A stretch of DNA of 64,000 bases from UBA3946 sp002385755 (GTDB taxonomy: Bacteria > Bacillota_I > Bacilli_A > ML615J-28 > CAG-698), in NCBI GenBank assembly GCA_050953085.1, contig JBMNLX010000003.1, positions 62,001-126,000 of the forward strand. The letters are read 5' to 3'. The position numbers were made by a program, and so were the translations under genes. Position 1 is the first letter of the stretch. Every line of letters starts with the position of its first letter. The notes beneath the pieces are model-generated. The model made no database searches, was not told the DNA's origin, and worked only from the letters and a program-made list of their open reading frames with translations. Shown one piece after another: positions 54,252 to 62,023 of this stretch.

Positions 54252-55051
54252 GCCGCCGGCGCCCCCGACGCGCGTTTTTTCTTGAAGAATAATGTATAAA
54301 ACAATATCGCGATTCCCGTCAAAACCATCAGGAAGCTTAACACGAGCGACGGCGGAAACCCAAACAATAGCCCGCGCGGGTCGTCGCGGAAAAACTTTTC
54401 CATGACAAAGCGAAAAACGCCGTAACCGATTAAGTATGAGGCAAATTTATGTTTCTTTACCTTGGGAACGTATACGAGAACAAAGAAAAACGCGAAAAGA
54501 AAAAAGGCCTCGTAAAGCTGAGTCGGGTGGATCGGGACGCGGATGCCGTCGGCGTAAGGATTGGTTCCCGGGGGAAACAAAACGCCGAAAACGCCGTCCG
54601 TCTCCCGCCCGTAACAGCAACCGGCGGTAAAGCAACCGAGGCGGCCGAAAGCGTGCGCCAATACGACGCCGGGAATAATTATGTTGAGCAACCGCAAAAT
54701 ATTCTTTCTCTCATCCGGATAAAAAAAGTAAATTAAAACGGCGAAAACAGCGACGCCGCCAATGAAGCCGCCGATATAAGTAATCGGGCCAAATGCAAAA
54801 ACCCCGGTTTGAAAATAATGAAACACGGCGTCAAAAAGCAAGGCTGAAAGCAAAGCGAAAGCGAGCGACAAGGCGATAAAAATCAAGAATTTATTCGTCG
54901 CGGCCCGCGGGTATCTCTCCTTCTTCTCGAAAGCGTAGATCGCGTACTCGACGAGAACGATAATGCCGACGCCGAGCAAGACACCATATAGATCGAGACC
55001 GATTTTTCCCAGCCATTCGTTAATATTTACGACAAAATCCGGATATTTCAT
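54248..55051 (-). CDS. lgt: Prolipoprotein diacylglyceryl transferase
   Basis: 267 residues, about seven membrane segments. The active-site region reads LAHAFGRLGCFTAGCCYGRE, the Gram-positive Lgt variant, and IHPTQLYEA and YGVFRFVMEKFFRDDPRG follow. Attaches diacylglycerol to lipobox Cys; the two HtrA lipoproteins and the DUF4430 lipoprotein in this window are obvious substrates. No lspA is visible here. It lies nine bases after malQ and overlaps rsmC by four. Confidence 0.95.
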   Translation of the reverse strand: MKYPDFVVNINEWLGKIGLDLYGVLLGVGIIVLVEYAIYAFEKKERYPRAATNKFLIFIALSLAFALLSALLFDAVFHYFQTGVFAFGPITYIGGFIGGVAVFAVLIYFFYPDERKNILRLLNIIIPGVVLAHAFGRLGCFTAGCCYGRETDGVFGVLFPPGTNPYADGIRVPIHPTQLYEAFFLFAFFFVLVYVPKVKKHKFASYLIGYGVFRFVMEKFFRDDPRGLLFGFPPSLVLSFLMVLTGIAILFYTLFFKKKRASGAPAA

Positions 55052-55060
55052 AACTGTCTC

Positions 55061-56521
55061 CTATCTCCTGTATAATTTGGTCCAAGCGGAAATTTTCGCC
55101 GCTAATTCGGCGTTCGTTTGACCCTTTTTCAAGCGCCATCGCCAGTTACCGCCCAAAGTCGCCGGCGTGTTCAAGCGCGCCTCGGCCCCCAGTTCGAGAT
55201 AATCCTGCATCGGAATAATGGCGATATCGCACGCGGAAGCAAGCGCCGCTTTAATAAATCTCTCGACCGCTTCGCCAGGCTCGCGAATCCCCAAATATTC
55301 ATAAACGAACGCCAGATCGGGAGGCGAAAGCGACGCGAACCAAGCTTTTGTCGGGGGATTATCATGCGTTCCCGGATAGCATACAGCGTTTTTCACATGA
55401 TTATGCGGAAGATATATGCTATCGTCCCGATGATCGAAAGCAAACTGCAAAATCTTCATTCCCATAAAACCGGCCTCGTCGCGCAGTTTATACACGTCTT
55501 CCGTAAGATAACCCAAGTCCTCGGCAATAATAGGTAGCTCGCCGAGTTTTTCCGCTATTTTTCGGAATAAACCGCTGCCCGGCCCCTTTATCCACGCCCC
55601 ATGGCGCGCGGTGTCGGCCTGGCGGGGAATCGCGTAATAGGCCTCGAACCCGCGGAAATGATCAATTCGCAAACAATCATACAGGGACAAGGCGTGTCTA
55701 AAACGTTCGACCCACCAGGAATAATCCTCCTCAGCCATTTTTGCGTAATTATATAACGGGTTTCCCCAAAGTTGTCCTTCGGGTGAAAAGGCGTCGGGAG
55801 GGCAACCGGCGACCGAAAGCGGCGCGAGGTTGCTGTCGAGCTGCCAATTAAGGGGGGCGGCCCATACGTCGCTTGAATCATACGCCACATAATAGGGCAG
55901 GTCGCCGATAATCTTTATCCCCGCGCGGTTTGCGTAGGCTTTTAACCGGCGCCATTGTTTGTGAAAGAAAAACTGGAGAAACTTCCAAAAACCAATCTCT
56001 TCCCGTTTGGCGGCGATAAAGTCATGAAAGGCCGCGCCTTTACGGAATTTAAGGGGCTCATCCCACCGGTCCCAAGCCCCCTCCGGCGTTTCGTTTTTAA
56101 TCGCCATAAATACGGCGTAATCTTTTAACCAGCTTTCGTTTTCGACATCAAATTCCCGATAAGCCTTGTCGTGACGGAACCGTCCGTATGCTTTCCTTAA
56201 CACTTTATAGCGATTTCGGTATTGATAGAAATAATCGATATCCCCTTCGTCCGTCTTCATCAAATTATAATCCTCGGGCGCGAGTAGCCCGTCCTCGCGC
56301 AAGAAGTCAAAATCGATATAATAGGGATTTCCGGCAAACGCGGAAAAAGTCTGGTAGGGGGAGTCGCCGTATGTCGTCGGACCCAAGGGCAACACCTGCC
56401 AATACTTCTGCCCGGCGGCCGCCAGGAAATCGATGAATTCATAGGCTTCTTTCCCCAAAGTCCCGATCCCATATGGATTGTTTAACGAACTTACCGGCAA
56501 TAATATCCCACTTCCGCGCAT
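55061..56521 (-). CDS. malQ: 4-alpha-glucanotransferase, second copy
   Basis: A 486-residue GH77 enzyme with all catalytic motifs: CLRIDHFRGFEAYY (nucleophile Asp), PIIAEDLGYLTEDV (acid/base Glu) and YPGTHDNPPTKAWF. It is paralogous to the operon copy at 8151-9617 (same N-terminal ISSLP/VSSLN layout, same length). It sits with lgt between rplL and rpoBC, far from other sugar genes. GGAGG precedes the ATG. Confidence 0.95.
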   Translation of the reverse strand: MRGSGILLPVSSLNNPYGIGTLGKEAYEFIDFLAAAGQKYWQVLPLGPTTYGDSPYQTFSAFAGNPYYIDFDFLREDGLLAPEDYNLMKTDEGDIDYFYQYRNRYKVLRKAYGRFRHDKAYREFDVENESWLKDYAVFMAIKNETPEGAWDRWDEPLKFRKGAAFHDFIAAKREEIGFWKFLQFFFHKQWRRLKAYANRAGIKIIGDLPYYVAYDSSDVWAAPLNWQLDSNLAPLSVAGCPPDAFSPEGQLWGNPLYNYAKMAEEDYSWWVERFRHALSLYDCLRIDHFRGFEAYYAIPRQADTARHGAWIKGPGSGLFRKIAEKLGELPIIAEDLGYLTEDVYKLRDEAGFMGMKILQFAFDHRDDSIYLPHNHVKNAVCYPGTHDNPPTKAWFASLSPPDLAFVYEYLGIREPGEAVERFIKAALASACDIAIIPMQDYLELGAEARLNTPATLGGNWRWRLKKGQTNAELAAKISAWTKLYRR

Positions 56522-56576
56522 TTTTCCTCCGAAATAAGACTAACTATAGTATATACGATAATTGGAAAAATAAACC

Positions 56577-56608
56577 TAAAAAGTCTAGTTGCTAGCAACT
56601 AGACTTTT
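56577..56608. terminator. Perfect palindromic terminator after the DUF4430 gene
   Basis: AAAGTCTAGTTGC and GCAACTAGACTTT pair perfectly with a two-base centre, flanked by A and T runs. It lies directly after the DUF4430 stop and isolates that riboswitch-controlled gene from malQ. Confidence 0.9.
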
Positions 56609-56610
56609 GG

Positions 56611-57297
56611 TCACCAATTAATAAGCGAAAATTTTATTTCGTCTTTATCTTTCAGAGGAATATCGGAAATACCTACCAACGAAGAGAGACCGTTGACATT
56701 GATTTGCCAGAAGGTCTCGGGATAATCCTCGGCGTTGATATCGCAAATCGTTGTGATATAAAAACCGTAGGATTCTTCTCTTCCGCCCATTTGGATTTCC
56801 TCGTGTTCCTGCAACAGACCCAAAAGCGTGTCGCCCTCGCGAAAACTTATTTCGCCGTTAAACACCTCTTCTTTTTCATAATTCACGACGATGACCGTAA
56901 TCGTCCCTTTCGCGTCGTTTTCCTTAATAAGCGAAAATTTTATTTCGTCTTTATCTTTCAGAGGAATATCGGAAATACCTACCAACGAAGAGAGACCGTT
57001 GACATTGATTTGCCAGAAGGTCTCGGGATAATCCTCGGCGTTGATATCGCAAATCGTTGTGATATAAAAACCGTAGGATTCTTCTCTTCCGCCCATTTGG
57101 ATTTCCTCGTGTTCCTGCAACAGACCCAAAAGCGTGTCGCCCTCGCGAAAACTTATTTCGCCGTTAAACACCTCTTCTTTTTCATAATTCACGACGATGA
57201 CCGTAATCGTCCCTTTCGCGTCGTTTTCCGGATTGTCACACCCGGCAAGGGCGAAAAACGCCAAAAACAATAAGAAAACCAAAAAAATCTTTTTCAT
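56611..57297 (-). CDS. Lipoprotein with two identical DUF4430 (transcobalamin-like C-terminal) domains
   Basis: 228 residues. A signal peptide ends in a lipobox (FALAGC, Cys19). Two 102-residue units, identical to each other, follow; each starts NDAKGTITVIVVNYEKEEVF and contains GDTLLGLLQEH, YGFYITTI and FWQINVNGLSS. This is the DUF4430 fold, related to the C-terminal domain of transcobalamin/intrinsic factor. A cobalamin riboswitch lies directly upstream, so a role in capturing corrinoids at the cell surface is the natural inference. GAAAGGAATG precedes the ATG. No B12 transporter genes are adjacent. Confidence 0.85.
   Translation of the reverse strand: MKKIFLVFLLFLAFFALAGCDNPENDAKGTITVIVVNYEKEEVFNGEISFREGDTLLGLLQEHEEIQMGGREESYGFYITTICDINAEDYPETFWQINVNGLSSLVGISDIPLKDKDEIKFSLIKENDAKGTITVIVVNYEKEEVFNGEISFREGDTLLGLLQEHEEIQMGGREESYGFYITTICDINAEDYPETFWQINVNGLSSLVGISDIPLKDKDEIKFSLINW
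56618..57229. repeat. Exact 306-bp tandem duplication inside the DUF4430 gene
   Basis: 56618-56923 and 56924-57229 appear identical base for base, 306 bp (102 codons) each. The lack of even synonymous differences means a very recent duplication or ongoing homogenisation; an assembly artefact is also possible. Confidence 0.92.
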
Positions 57298-57389
57298 TTT
57301 TACATTCCTTTCACGATAATGTAATATGAAAATAGGAAATATAAAAATGAAATATATTTGCCTATTCTCATACCCAGGAGAAACGCATT

Positions 57390-57541
57390 CAGTACTTGGT
57401 AAGTCTTCCGGCTCAGCTTCGCTTTACTCTCAGCCCTTCCCGCCCGCGGGCAGTGGAATTCTGATTTCATCCGCTTTACGGCTGCTGGGACAGCTTAGGC
57501 TTTTCACCTAATTCCTTGTTATGCTTGCGCACCAAATACCG
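57390..57541 (-). promoter_or_regulatory. Cobalamin (B12) riboswitch
   Basis: Read on the minus strand, the element has the canonical blocks in order: AAGGAATTAGGTGAAAAGCC, GCTGTCCCAGCAGCCGTAAAGCGGA, a CCACTGCCCGCGGGCGGGAAGG block, and the B12 box GAGCCGGAAGACTTACC. It lies between a consensus promoter and the DUF4430 lipoprotein gene, about 95 bases before the ATG. No strong T-tailed terminator follows, so control may be translational or through an AT-rich hairpin at about 57325-57365. Adenosyl- or methylcobalamin would reduce expression. Confidence 0.92.
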
Positions 57542-57556
57542 GCGATTTCATTGATT

Positions 57557-57585
57557 ATTATAATAAAAGCAAAGCGAAAAGTCAA
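57557..57585 (-). promoter_or_regulatory. Promoter of the riboswitch-DUF4430 transcript
   Basis: TTGACT (57585-57580) and TATAAT (57562-57557) are 17 bases apart on the minus strand, placing the start of transcription just before the riboswitch. The IS1202-type remnant begins 28 bases upstream of the -35. Confidence 0.85.
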
Positions 57586-57612
57586 TAACACAAATACCGC
57601 AAAGTGAAATTA

Positions 57613-57791
57613 TTGTGAATATATTATGATAATTTCATATAGAGTTATATAATGATAATTTCACTAAATACAAAGGTTAATTGTATTAGCGTAGGCAACC
57701 CTTAATTTTGTAATTTAAGCCCTTCTTTGATATCATATGGATTAATATGGATATGTATCAACGGAGGGAAGACACATGAGAAAGGTCGAAC
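57613..57791 (+). mobile_element. Solo left end of the IS1202-type element
   Basis: 179 bases identical to 45007-45185: left inverted repeat, sub-terminal repeats, ribosome binding site and the first six transposase codons (ATG at 57776). Identity stops abruptly at 57791. No matching right end or flanking duplication was found, so this is a truncated insertion or a rearrangement breakpoint. Confidence 0.9.
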
Positions 57792-58018
57792 GAAGCCACA
57801 GAATCGATAACGAACGGTTCTACAAGGATAATCTCAAAATTGCTTTAGGTAAAAAAATCCAGGAATTATTGATGAATATTTGGAAAAGTTTAAATTATCA
57901 CGCTTTCACAATATTTCTATTAATATCACACCATATATTCCCATTTATTGCAAGGGGAAATAAAAAAAGCCTGCAGATGCAGACTTTGTCAACAGGCTGT
58001 AGTGTAGAAACACTATAA
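57776..58018 (+). pseudogene. Transposase start fused to unrelated sequence
   Basis: An 80-codon frame whose first residues MRKVER come from the IS transposase; the rest (SHRIDNERFYKDNLKIAL...) resembles nothing I know. It retains the IS ribosome binding site, so a short chimeric peptide might be made, but it is most likely debris. Between 57792 and 58247 I see no other gene. Confidence 0.5.
57962..57998 (-). terminator. Orphan terminator-like hairpin
   Basis: AGCCTG (57968-57973) pairs with CAGGCT (57993-57998), with an inner CTGCAG-type stem, and is followed on the minus strand by seven T. No gene ends here now; it may mark the end of one lost during the IS-associated rearrangement. Confidence 0.5.
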
Positions 58019-58247
58019 ACTGTTCAGCCCTCAATATTCACAATACCTGCTAAACCGATGTTTTTACCAGGTTATTGAATGTTATTACTTCATCATCCGT
58101 TTTAAATAAAACTTCCAAATTAATGGCAATTGAATCTGATTTGTAATATAATAGGCTTGCGCTAATATATTAGTCATTACGTAAAGCCGCCCCCGGGTAA
58201 TATTTATATACAAACATAAGGCTGAATGTATATATAGATATAATATG

Positions 58248-58297
58248 AAAAAAGGTGAAGCCCATCCTAAGCATAACTACTGGGTTTCACCTTTTTT
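58248..58297. terminator. Terminator after rplJ-rplL
   Basis: A 17-bp stem with one G-T pair: AAAAAAGGTGAAGCCCA (58248-58264) and TGGGTTTCACCTTTTTT (58281-58297). It is flanked by A and T runs and could work in both directions. It lies about 80 bases after the rplL stop and ends the ribosomal transcript before the scar. Confidence 0.93.
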
Positions 58298-58375
58298 GTA
58301 GGGCTATTTTATTTCTTTACAGCCCCTTAAAGTACCAGCTTATGGGTATGTCAATAATCATTAATTATGAGTTAA

Positions 58376-58750
58376 CTATTTTAACTCGACGGTAGCGCCG
58401 GCTTCTTCCAATTTTGCCTTGATAGCGTTCGCTTCGTCTTCGGAAACATCTTCCTTAACCGCTTTCGGCGCCGCTTCAACAAGGTCTTTCGCTTCTTTCA
58501 GCGGTAATCCCAGTAATTCGCGTACGGCTTTGATAACGGGGATCTTGTTCTGACCAAAGCTTGTCAGGACGACGCTGAACGAAGAAGGCTTGTCGTCTTC
58601 TTTCGCATCGTCAGCCGCGGGAGCGACGGCGGCCACGGCGGCGGCGGTAACGCCGAATTCCTCTTCGATAGCCTTAACTAATTCGTTAAGTTCCAGAACG
58701 GTCATTTCCTTTAATTGCTCGATAAATTCCTGTACGTTTAATTTAGCCAT
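58376..58750 (-). CDS. rplL: 50S ribosomal protein L7/L12
   Basis: 124 residues: an N-terminal dimerisation helix region, an Ala-rich hinge (TAAAVAAVAPAADDA), and the C-terminal factor-binding domain with KIPVIKAVRELLGLPLKEAKDLVE. Forms the ribosome stalk with L10. AGGAGG precedes the ATG; 15 bases separate it from rplJ. Confidence 0.99.
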   Translation of the reverse strand: MAKLNVQEFIEQLKEMTVLELNELVKAIEEEFGVTAAAVAAVAPAADDAKEDDKPSSFSVVLTSFGQNKIPVIKAVRELLGLPLKEAKDLVEAAPKAVKEDVSEDEANAIKAKLEEAGATVELK

Positions 58751-58765
58751 TTTTTAATCCTCCTT

Positions 58766-59254
58766 TTAAGCTTCTTGTTTTTCGGCCACGGCCTTAACGG
58801 CAATCGCTAGTTTGCGTATTGGCGCCTGCAGCACGCTTAACAGCATTGATAACATGCCGTCTTTGTTCGGCAGTCTGGCGAGGACTTTCAGTTCGCTTTC
58901 TTCGACGACTTTTCCCTCGATAATGCCGAATTTGACTTTCAATTTTCTATTTCTTTTCAAAAAATCATAAACTATGCGCGACGTGTTCGTCGCGTCATCC
59001 GACAACACTACAGCGTTCGGACCAACAAAGGCGTCGTCAAAATCGTGACCGAGCGCTTTCGTGGCCCGACGTAAAATATTGTTCTTAAGAACATGCATTT
59101 CGCAGCCCTCTTTGTATAGATTGCCGCGAAGTTCCGAGATCTCGGCAACAGTCAGACCCAAATAGTCAACAAATAAAAGCGATTTGCTTTCCCGGAATTT
59201 GTCCGCGTACTGATCGACCAATTCCGCCTTTTTCTTCAGCGTTGCCTCTTTCAT
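58766..59254 (-). CDS. rplJ: 50S ribosomal protein L10
   Basis: 162 residues from the ATG at 59254 (MKEATLKKKAELVDQYADKF), seven bases after GGAGGTG; the longer open frame to 59302 reads into the leader hairpin and is rejected. The core VDYLGLTVAEISELR and the C-terminal L12-binding helix are present. L10 carries the L7/L12 dimers and binds its own leader. Confidence 0.97.
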   Translation of the reverse strand: MKEATLKKKAELVDQYADKFRESKSLLFVDYLGLTVAEISELRGNLYKEGCEMHVLKNNILRRATKALGHDFDDAFVGPNAVVLSDDATNTSRIVYDFLKRNRKLKVKFGIIEGKVVEESELKVLARLPNKDGMLSMLLSVLQAPIRKLAIAVKAVAEKQEA

Positions 59255-59274
59255 TTTTTTCACCTCCGTCGAAA

Positions 59275-59390
59275 AATAAAACCTCTTTTTGCCGAAAAGC
59301 AAAAAGAGGGATGGATTCCGTCTTAATACCTCGGTAGGAAATTAAGCTTTATGAGCACCTACTGTCTTCGGCAAATAATTTATTACTATT
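59275..59390 (-). promoter_or_regulatory. L10 leader (autoregulatory) with terminator hairpin
   Basis: On the minus strand GCCGAAGACAGTAGGTGCTC, then TTAATTTCCTACCGAGG, match the L10 leader core, which mimics the L10 site on 23S rRNA. It is followed by the hairpin CCTCTTTTTGC-CGGCAAAAAGAGG and TTTTATTTTT, just before the rplJ ribosome binding site. Excess L10-L12 would favour termination. Confidence 0.85.
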
Positions 59391-59410
59391 TTATTGTAGT
59401 CGGGTTATTC

Positions 59411-60103
59411 TTAAGCTAATGTTTCGGGGGCAATCTTGATGCCCGGGCTCATTGATGTGGAAAGCGATATGTTTTTGACATAAACGCCTTTAACCGTTTG
59501 CGGCCGTAAGCGAACCAAGTTTTGATAGACGGTTCTGATGTTCTCGACCAGTTTCTCGTCATCGAAACTTACCTTGCCGACGATGATCGGGATATTACCG
59601 TTTTTGTCGACGCGGAAAGTGACCTTGCCCGCTTTGACTTCCTGAACCGCCCTTTCGACATCCATGGTGACGGTGCCGGTCTTGGCGTTCGGCATCAGAC
59701 CTTTCGGCCCGAGAATCTTACCCAATTTGCCAAGCTCGCCCATCATGTCGGGAGTGGCGATAATAACGTCAAAATCGAGCCAGCCTTTCTTGATCTTTTC
59801 CAAGTATTCGGCGTCGCCGACATAATCGGCGCCCGCCGCTTCCGCCTCTTTTTGTTTTCCCGTTTTCGTCAGGACCAGCACCCGCACTTCTTTACCGGTG
59901 CCGTGCGGCAGGACGATGGCGCCGCGCAAGTTTTGCTCGGCTTTGCGCGGGTCAAGATTCAGGCGGAAAACAACTTCCACGGTGGCGTCGAAATTGGCGA
60001 TATTGGTCTTTTTCGCAAGTTCTATCGCTTCTTCGACAGTATAGCGTTTCGTCCGATCGATGAGCTTTATCGCTTCCTGGTATTTGCGACTTCTTTTAGC
60101 CAT
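59411..60103 (-). CDS. rplA: 50S ribosomal protein L1
   Basis: 230 residues, complete: MAKRSRKYQEAIKLID at the start, LPHGTGKEVRVLVLTK, and GPKGLMPNAKTGTV in domain II. Forms the L1 stalk of the E-site. AGGAGG precedes the ATG. It follows rplK and is separated from rplJ by the L10 leader. Confidence 0.99.
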   Translation of the reverse strand: MAKRSRKYQEAIKLIDRTKRYTVEEAIELAKKTNIANFDATVEVVFRLNLDPRKAEQNLRGAIVLPHGTGKEVRVLVLTKTGKQKEAEAAGADYVGDAEYLEKIKKGWLDFDVIIATPDMMGELGKLGKILGPKGLMPNAKTGTVTMDVERAVQEVKAGKVTFRVDKNGNIPIIVGKVSFDDEKLVENIRTVYQNLVRLRPQTVKGVYVKNISLSTSMSPGIKIAPETLA

Positions 60104-60191
60104 TTTAATCCCTCCTTAAATGTGGTTTGTCGGAAATTCCTCCCACAATTTAAGTTGCGTAGAACAACTTATTTGTTATCGAAACTTCGCA

Positions 60192-60623
60192 TTAATCTTC
60201 GATTTGAATTCCCATGTTGCGGGCGGTGCCTTCGATGATATTCATCGCCGCCTCAACCGTGTAGGCGTTTAAATCCGGCAACTTGCTTTCCGCGATTTCC
60301 CTGATTTTATCCCGGGAAATCGTCGCGACCTTTTCCTTCAAGGGATTCGAGGCTCCCTTTTCAATCCCGGCGGCTTTTTTCAATAAATCCGCGGCCGGGG
60401 GCGTTTTCGTGATAAACGTAAACGAGCGGTCCTCGTAAACCGTGATAACTGCCGGCACGATATTGCCGGTCATATCCTTTGTTCTTTCGTTAAACTGCAT
60501 GCAGAACTGTTGGATATTAATCCCGGTTTGTCCCAAGGTCGGTCCGACCGGCGGCGCCGGAGTCGCCTTGCCGGCGGGAAGTTGCAGTTTCAAAATTTTT
60601 GCTACTTTTTTCTTTACTGCCAC
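60192..60623 (-). CDS. rplK: 50S ribosomal protein L11
   Basis: 143 residues from a GTG start at 60623 (reads VAVKKKVAKILKLQLPAG), six bases after AAGGAGGTG. The upstream ATG in the same frame lies on the wrong side of this ribosome binding site. PAPPVGPTLGQTGINIQQFC is the conserved N-terminal domain and the C-terminal RNA-binding domain ends GTARNMGIQIED. Confidence 0.97.
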   Translation of the reverse strand: MAVKKKVAKILKLQLPAGKATPAPPVGPTLGQTGINIQQFCMQFNERTKDMTGNIVPAVITVYEDRSFTFITKTPPAADLLKKAAGIEKGASNPLKEKVATISRDKIREIAESKLPDLNAYTVEAAMNIIEGTARNMGIQIED

Positions 60624-60714
60624 GAGACACACCTCCTTTTTGTCCGTGCGTGGTGTTACTGAGCTAAACTCTCCCACAAATAAAATAGTATTTAAAATTA
60701 TTGCACGCTTACTA

Positions 60715-60743
60715 ATTTTACATTATTCCGAATGAAATGTCAA
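60715..60743 (-). promoter_or_regulatory. Promoter of rplK-rplA
   Basis: TTGACA (60743-60738) and TAAAAT (60720-60715) are 17 bases apart on the minus strand, about 90 bases before the rplK GTG. Confidence 0.8.
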
Positions 60744-60789
60744 TTGTTTTTCTCAAAAATTTTCGTTCGAAAACGCTGCGCGCAAGAGA

Positions 60790-60811
60790 AAAACTTCCCG
60801 TGACCGGGAAG
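60790..60811 (-). terminator. Terminator after nusG
   Basis: CTTCCCG (60794-60800) pairs with CGGGAAG (60805-60811) across TGAC and is followed by TTTTTCTCTT on the minus strand, immediately after the nusG stop. Confidence 0.88.
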
Positions 60812-60812
60812 C

Positions 60813-61349
60813 CTAAATCAAAGCTATTTCATCAAACGATAATTCCGCCGGCGTCGCCCGACCGAAAGCATAGATTAGCACGGTGACCATCCGTCGTTGG
60901 TGGTCGATGGTGTCAATGATGCCTTCCTGGTGAGCGAAGGTCCCGGCGACGATTTTTACCCGGTCGCCGACTTGTCCGGCAAATTCCTTTTCCGAGGTAA
61001 TTCCCGACATTTTAAGGATCGGCGACATTTCCTCTTCCGGGAGCGGGACCGGTTTGGCTCCGCCGCCGGAGGAACCGAGAAAACCCGTTACCATCGGCGT
61101 ATTGCGCACCATGAACCAGGATTCGTTGGTTACGATCATGTCGATAAAAACATAGCCGGGATAAGGCCTGATCGTCGTTTCCTTGATCGTCCCGTTTTTC
61201 TTTTTTTCTTTTATTTTCTGTTCCGGCACCAGCACCCGGAATACAAAATCCTGCATTCCCATCGATTCGACACGCCGTTCGATGTTGTTTTTAACGGCGT
61301 TTTCGCAGCCGGAATATGTTTGAACAACATACCAAGCTCTCTCGTTCAT
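60813..61349 (-). CDS. nusG: Transcription termination/antitermination factor NusG
   Basis: 178 residues: the NGN domain starts WYVVQTYSGCENAVKNNIERR and includes YPGYVFIDM and NTPMVTGFLG; the KOW domain is VGDRVKIVAGTFAHQEGIIDTID. Binds RNA polymerase and affects pausing. It lies seven bases after secE. Confidence 0.98.
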   Translation of the reverse strand: MNERAWYVVQTYSGCENAVKNNIERRVESMGMQDFVFRVLVPEQKIKEKKKNGTIKETTIRPYPGYVFIDMIVTNESWFMVRNTPMVTGFLGSSGGGAKPVPLPEEEMSPILKMSGITSEKEFAGQVGDRVKIVAGTFAHQEGIIDTIDHQRRMVTVLIYAFGRATPAELSFDEIALI

Positions 61350-61356
61350 GGCCGCC

Positions 61357-61800
61357 CTATACTATCGTCAAAGATGATAGCCATTTAAAGAATTTTAAGA
61401 CAAAGCCCAAAATATAGTCGGAAAGCAGGAAAAATAACGCCATTATTAAAACAAAAGCGAACACGGTGGCGGTGTTCTGAAACACGGTGCCGCGAGTAGG
61501 CCAGCTGACGCGTTTTACTTCGCCAATGGAAGGTTTGAAATACGGCCATATCGACAATATCAGCGACATAACGCCGAGAATAATCAAAATCCAGGCAAAG
61601 GCGCGGGGATAGTCGCCGATTAAAAAGACTTCTTCGTTGATCGTCAGGCCGGAAGTGCCTCCCGTCGTTTCCCCGATTAAAACCATCGCCCCGAGGACGA
61701 TCGCCAAAAGCGACAGGAAGAGCAAAATTAGCCCTTCGTATTTATATTCCTTGGCAAATATCGATAAAATACTGTTTGTTTTTTCTTTTTTTTCTGCCAT
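61357..61800 (-). CDS. secE: Preprotein translocase subunit SecE (with extra membrane segments)
   Basis: 147 residues. The C-terminal 60 residues are a normal single-segment SecE: the amphipathic GEVKRVSWPTRGTVFQNT followed by a hydrophobic helix. The N-terminal part carries two more hydrophobic segments (about 22-43 and 66-86), so the protein is a three-segment form like that of enteric bacteria rather than the short Bacillus type. AGGAGG precedes the ATG. Position between rpmG and nusG is conserved. Confidence 0.93.
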   Translation of the reverse strand: MAEKKEKTNSILSIFAKEYKYEGLILLFLSLLAIVLGAMVLIGETTGGTSGLTINEEVFLIGDYPRAFAWILIILGVMSLILSIWPYFKPSIGEVKRVSWPTRGTVFQNTATVFAFVLIMALFFLLSDYILGFVLKFFKWLSSLTIV

Positions 61801-61835
61801 GATAACCTCCTAATATACCGGCAGGGTAAAATAAT

Positions 61836-61985
61836 TTATTTAGATTCCTTGTGAACGGTATGCTTATTGCAATACTTGCAATATTTTTTTAAAACTAATC
61901 TCTTGCCGTCGGACAGAGAACCACGGTCCATCGTGTAATTACGGGAAAGACATTCCTCGCAGATCAAAATAATCTTTTTGCGCAT
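61836..61985 (-). CDS. rpmG: 50S ribosomal protein L33
   Basis: A short gene of 49 codons: MRKKIILICEECLSRNY at the start, then KYCKYCNKHTVHKESK. Two CxxC pairs (CEEC and CKYC) make this the zinc-binding form. It holds its usual place just before secE. Confidence 0.95.
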   Translation of the reverse strand: MRKKIILICEECLSRNYTMDRGSLSDGKRLVLKKYCKYCNKHTVHKESK

Positions 61986-62023
61986 GATACACCTTTATTT
62001 AGTTGTTTCGTTTCCATATCATT

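Noticed and set aside
56618..57229. DUF4430 tandem units as a CRISPR or satellite-like repeat
   Set aside because: Only two units, in frame within one coding sequence and encoding a recognisable domain.
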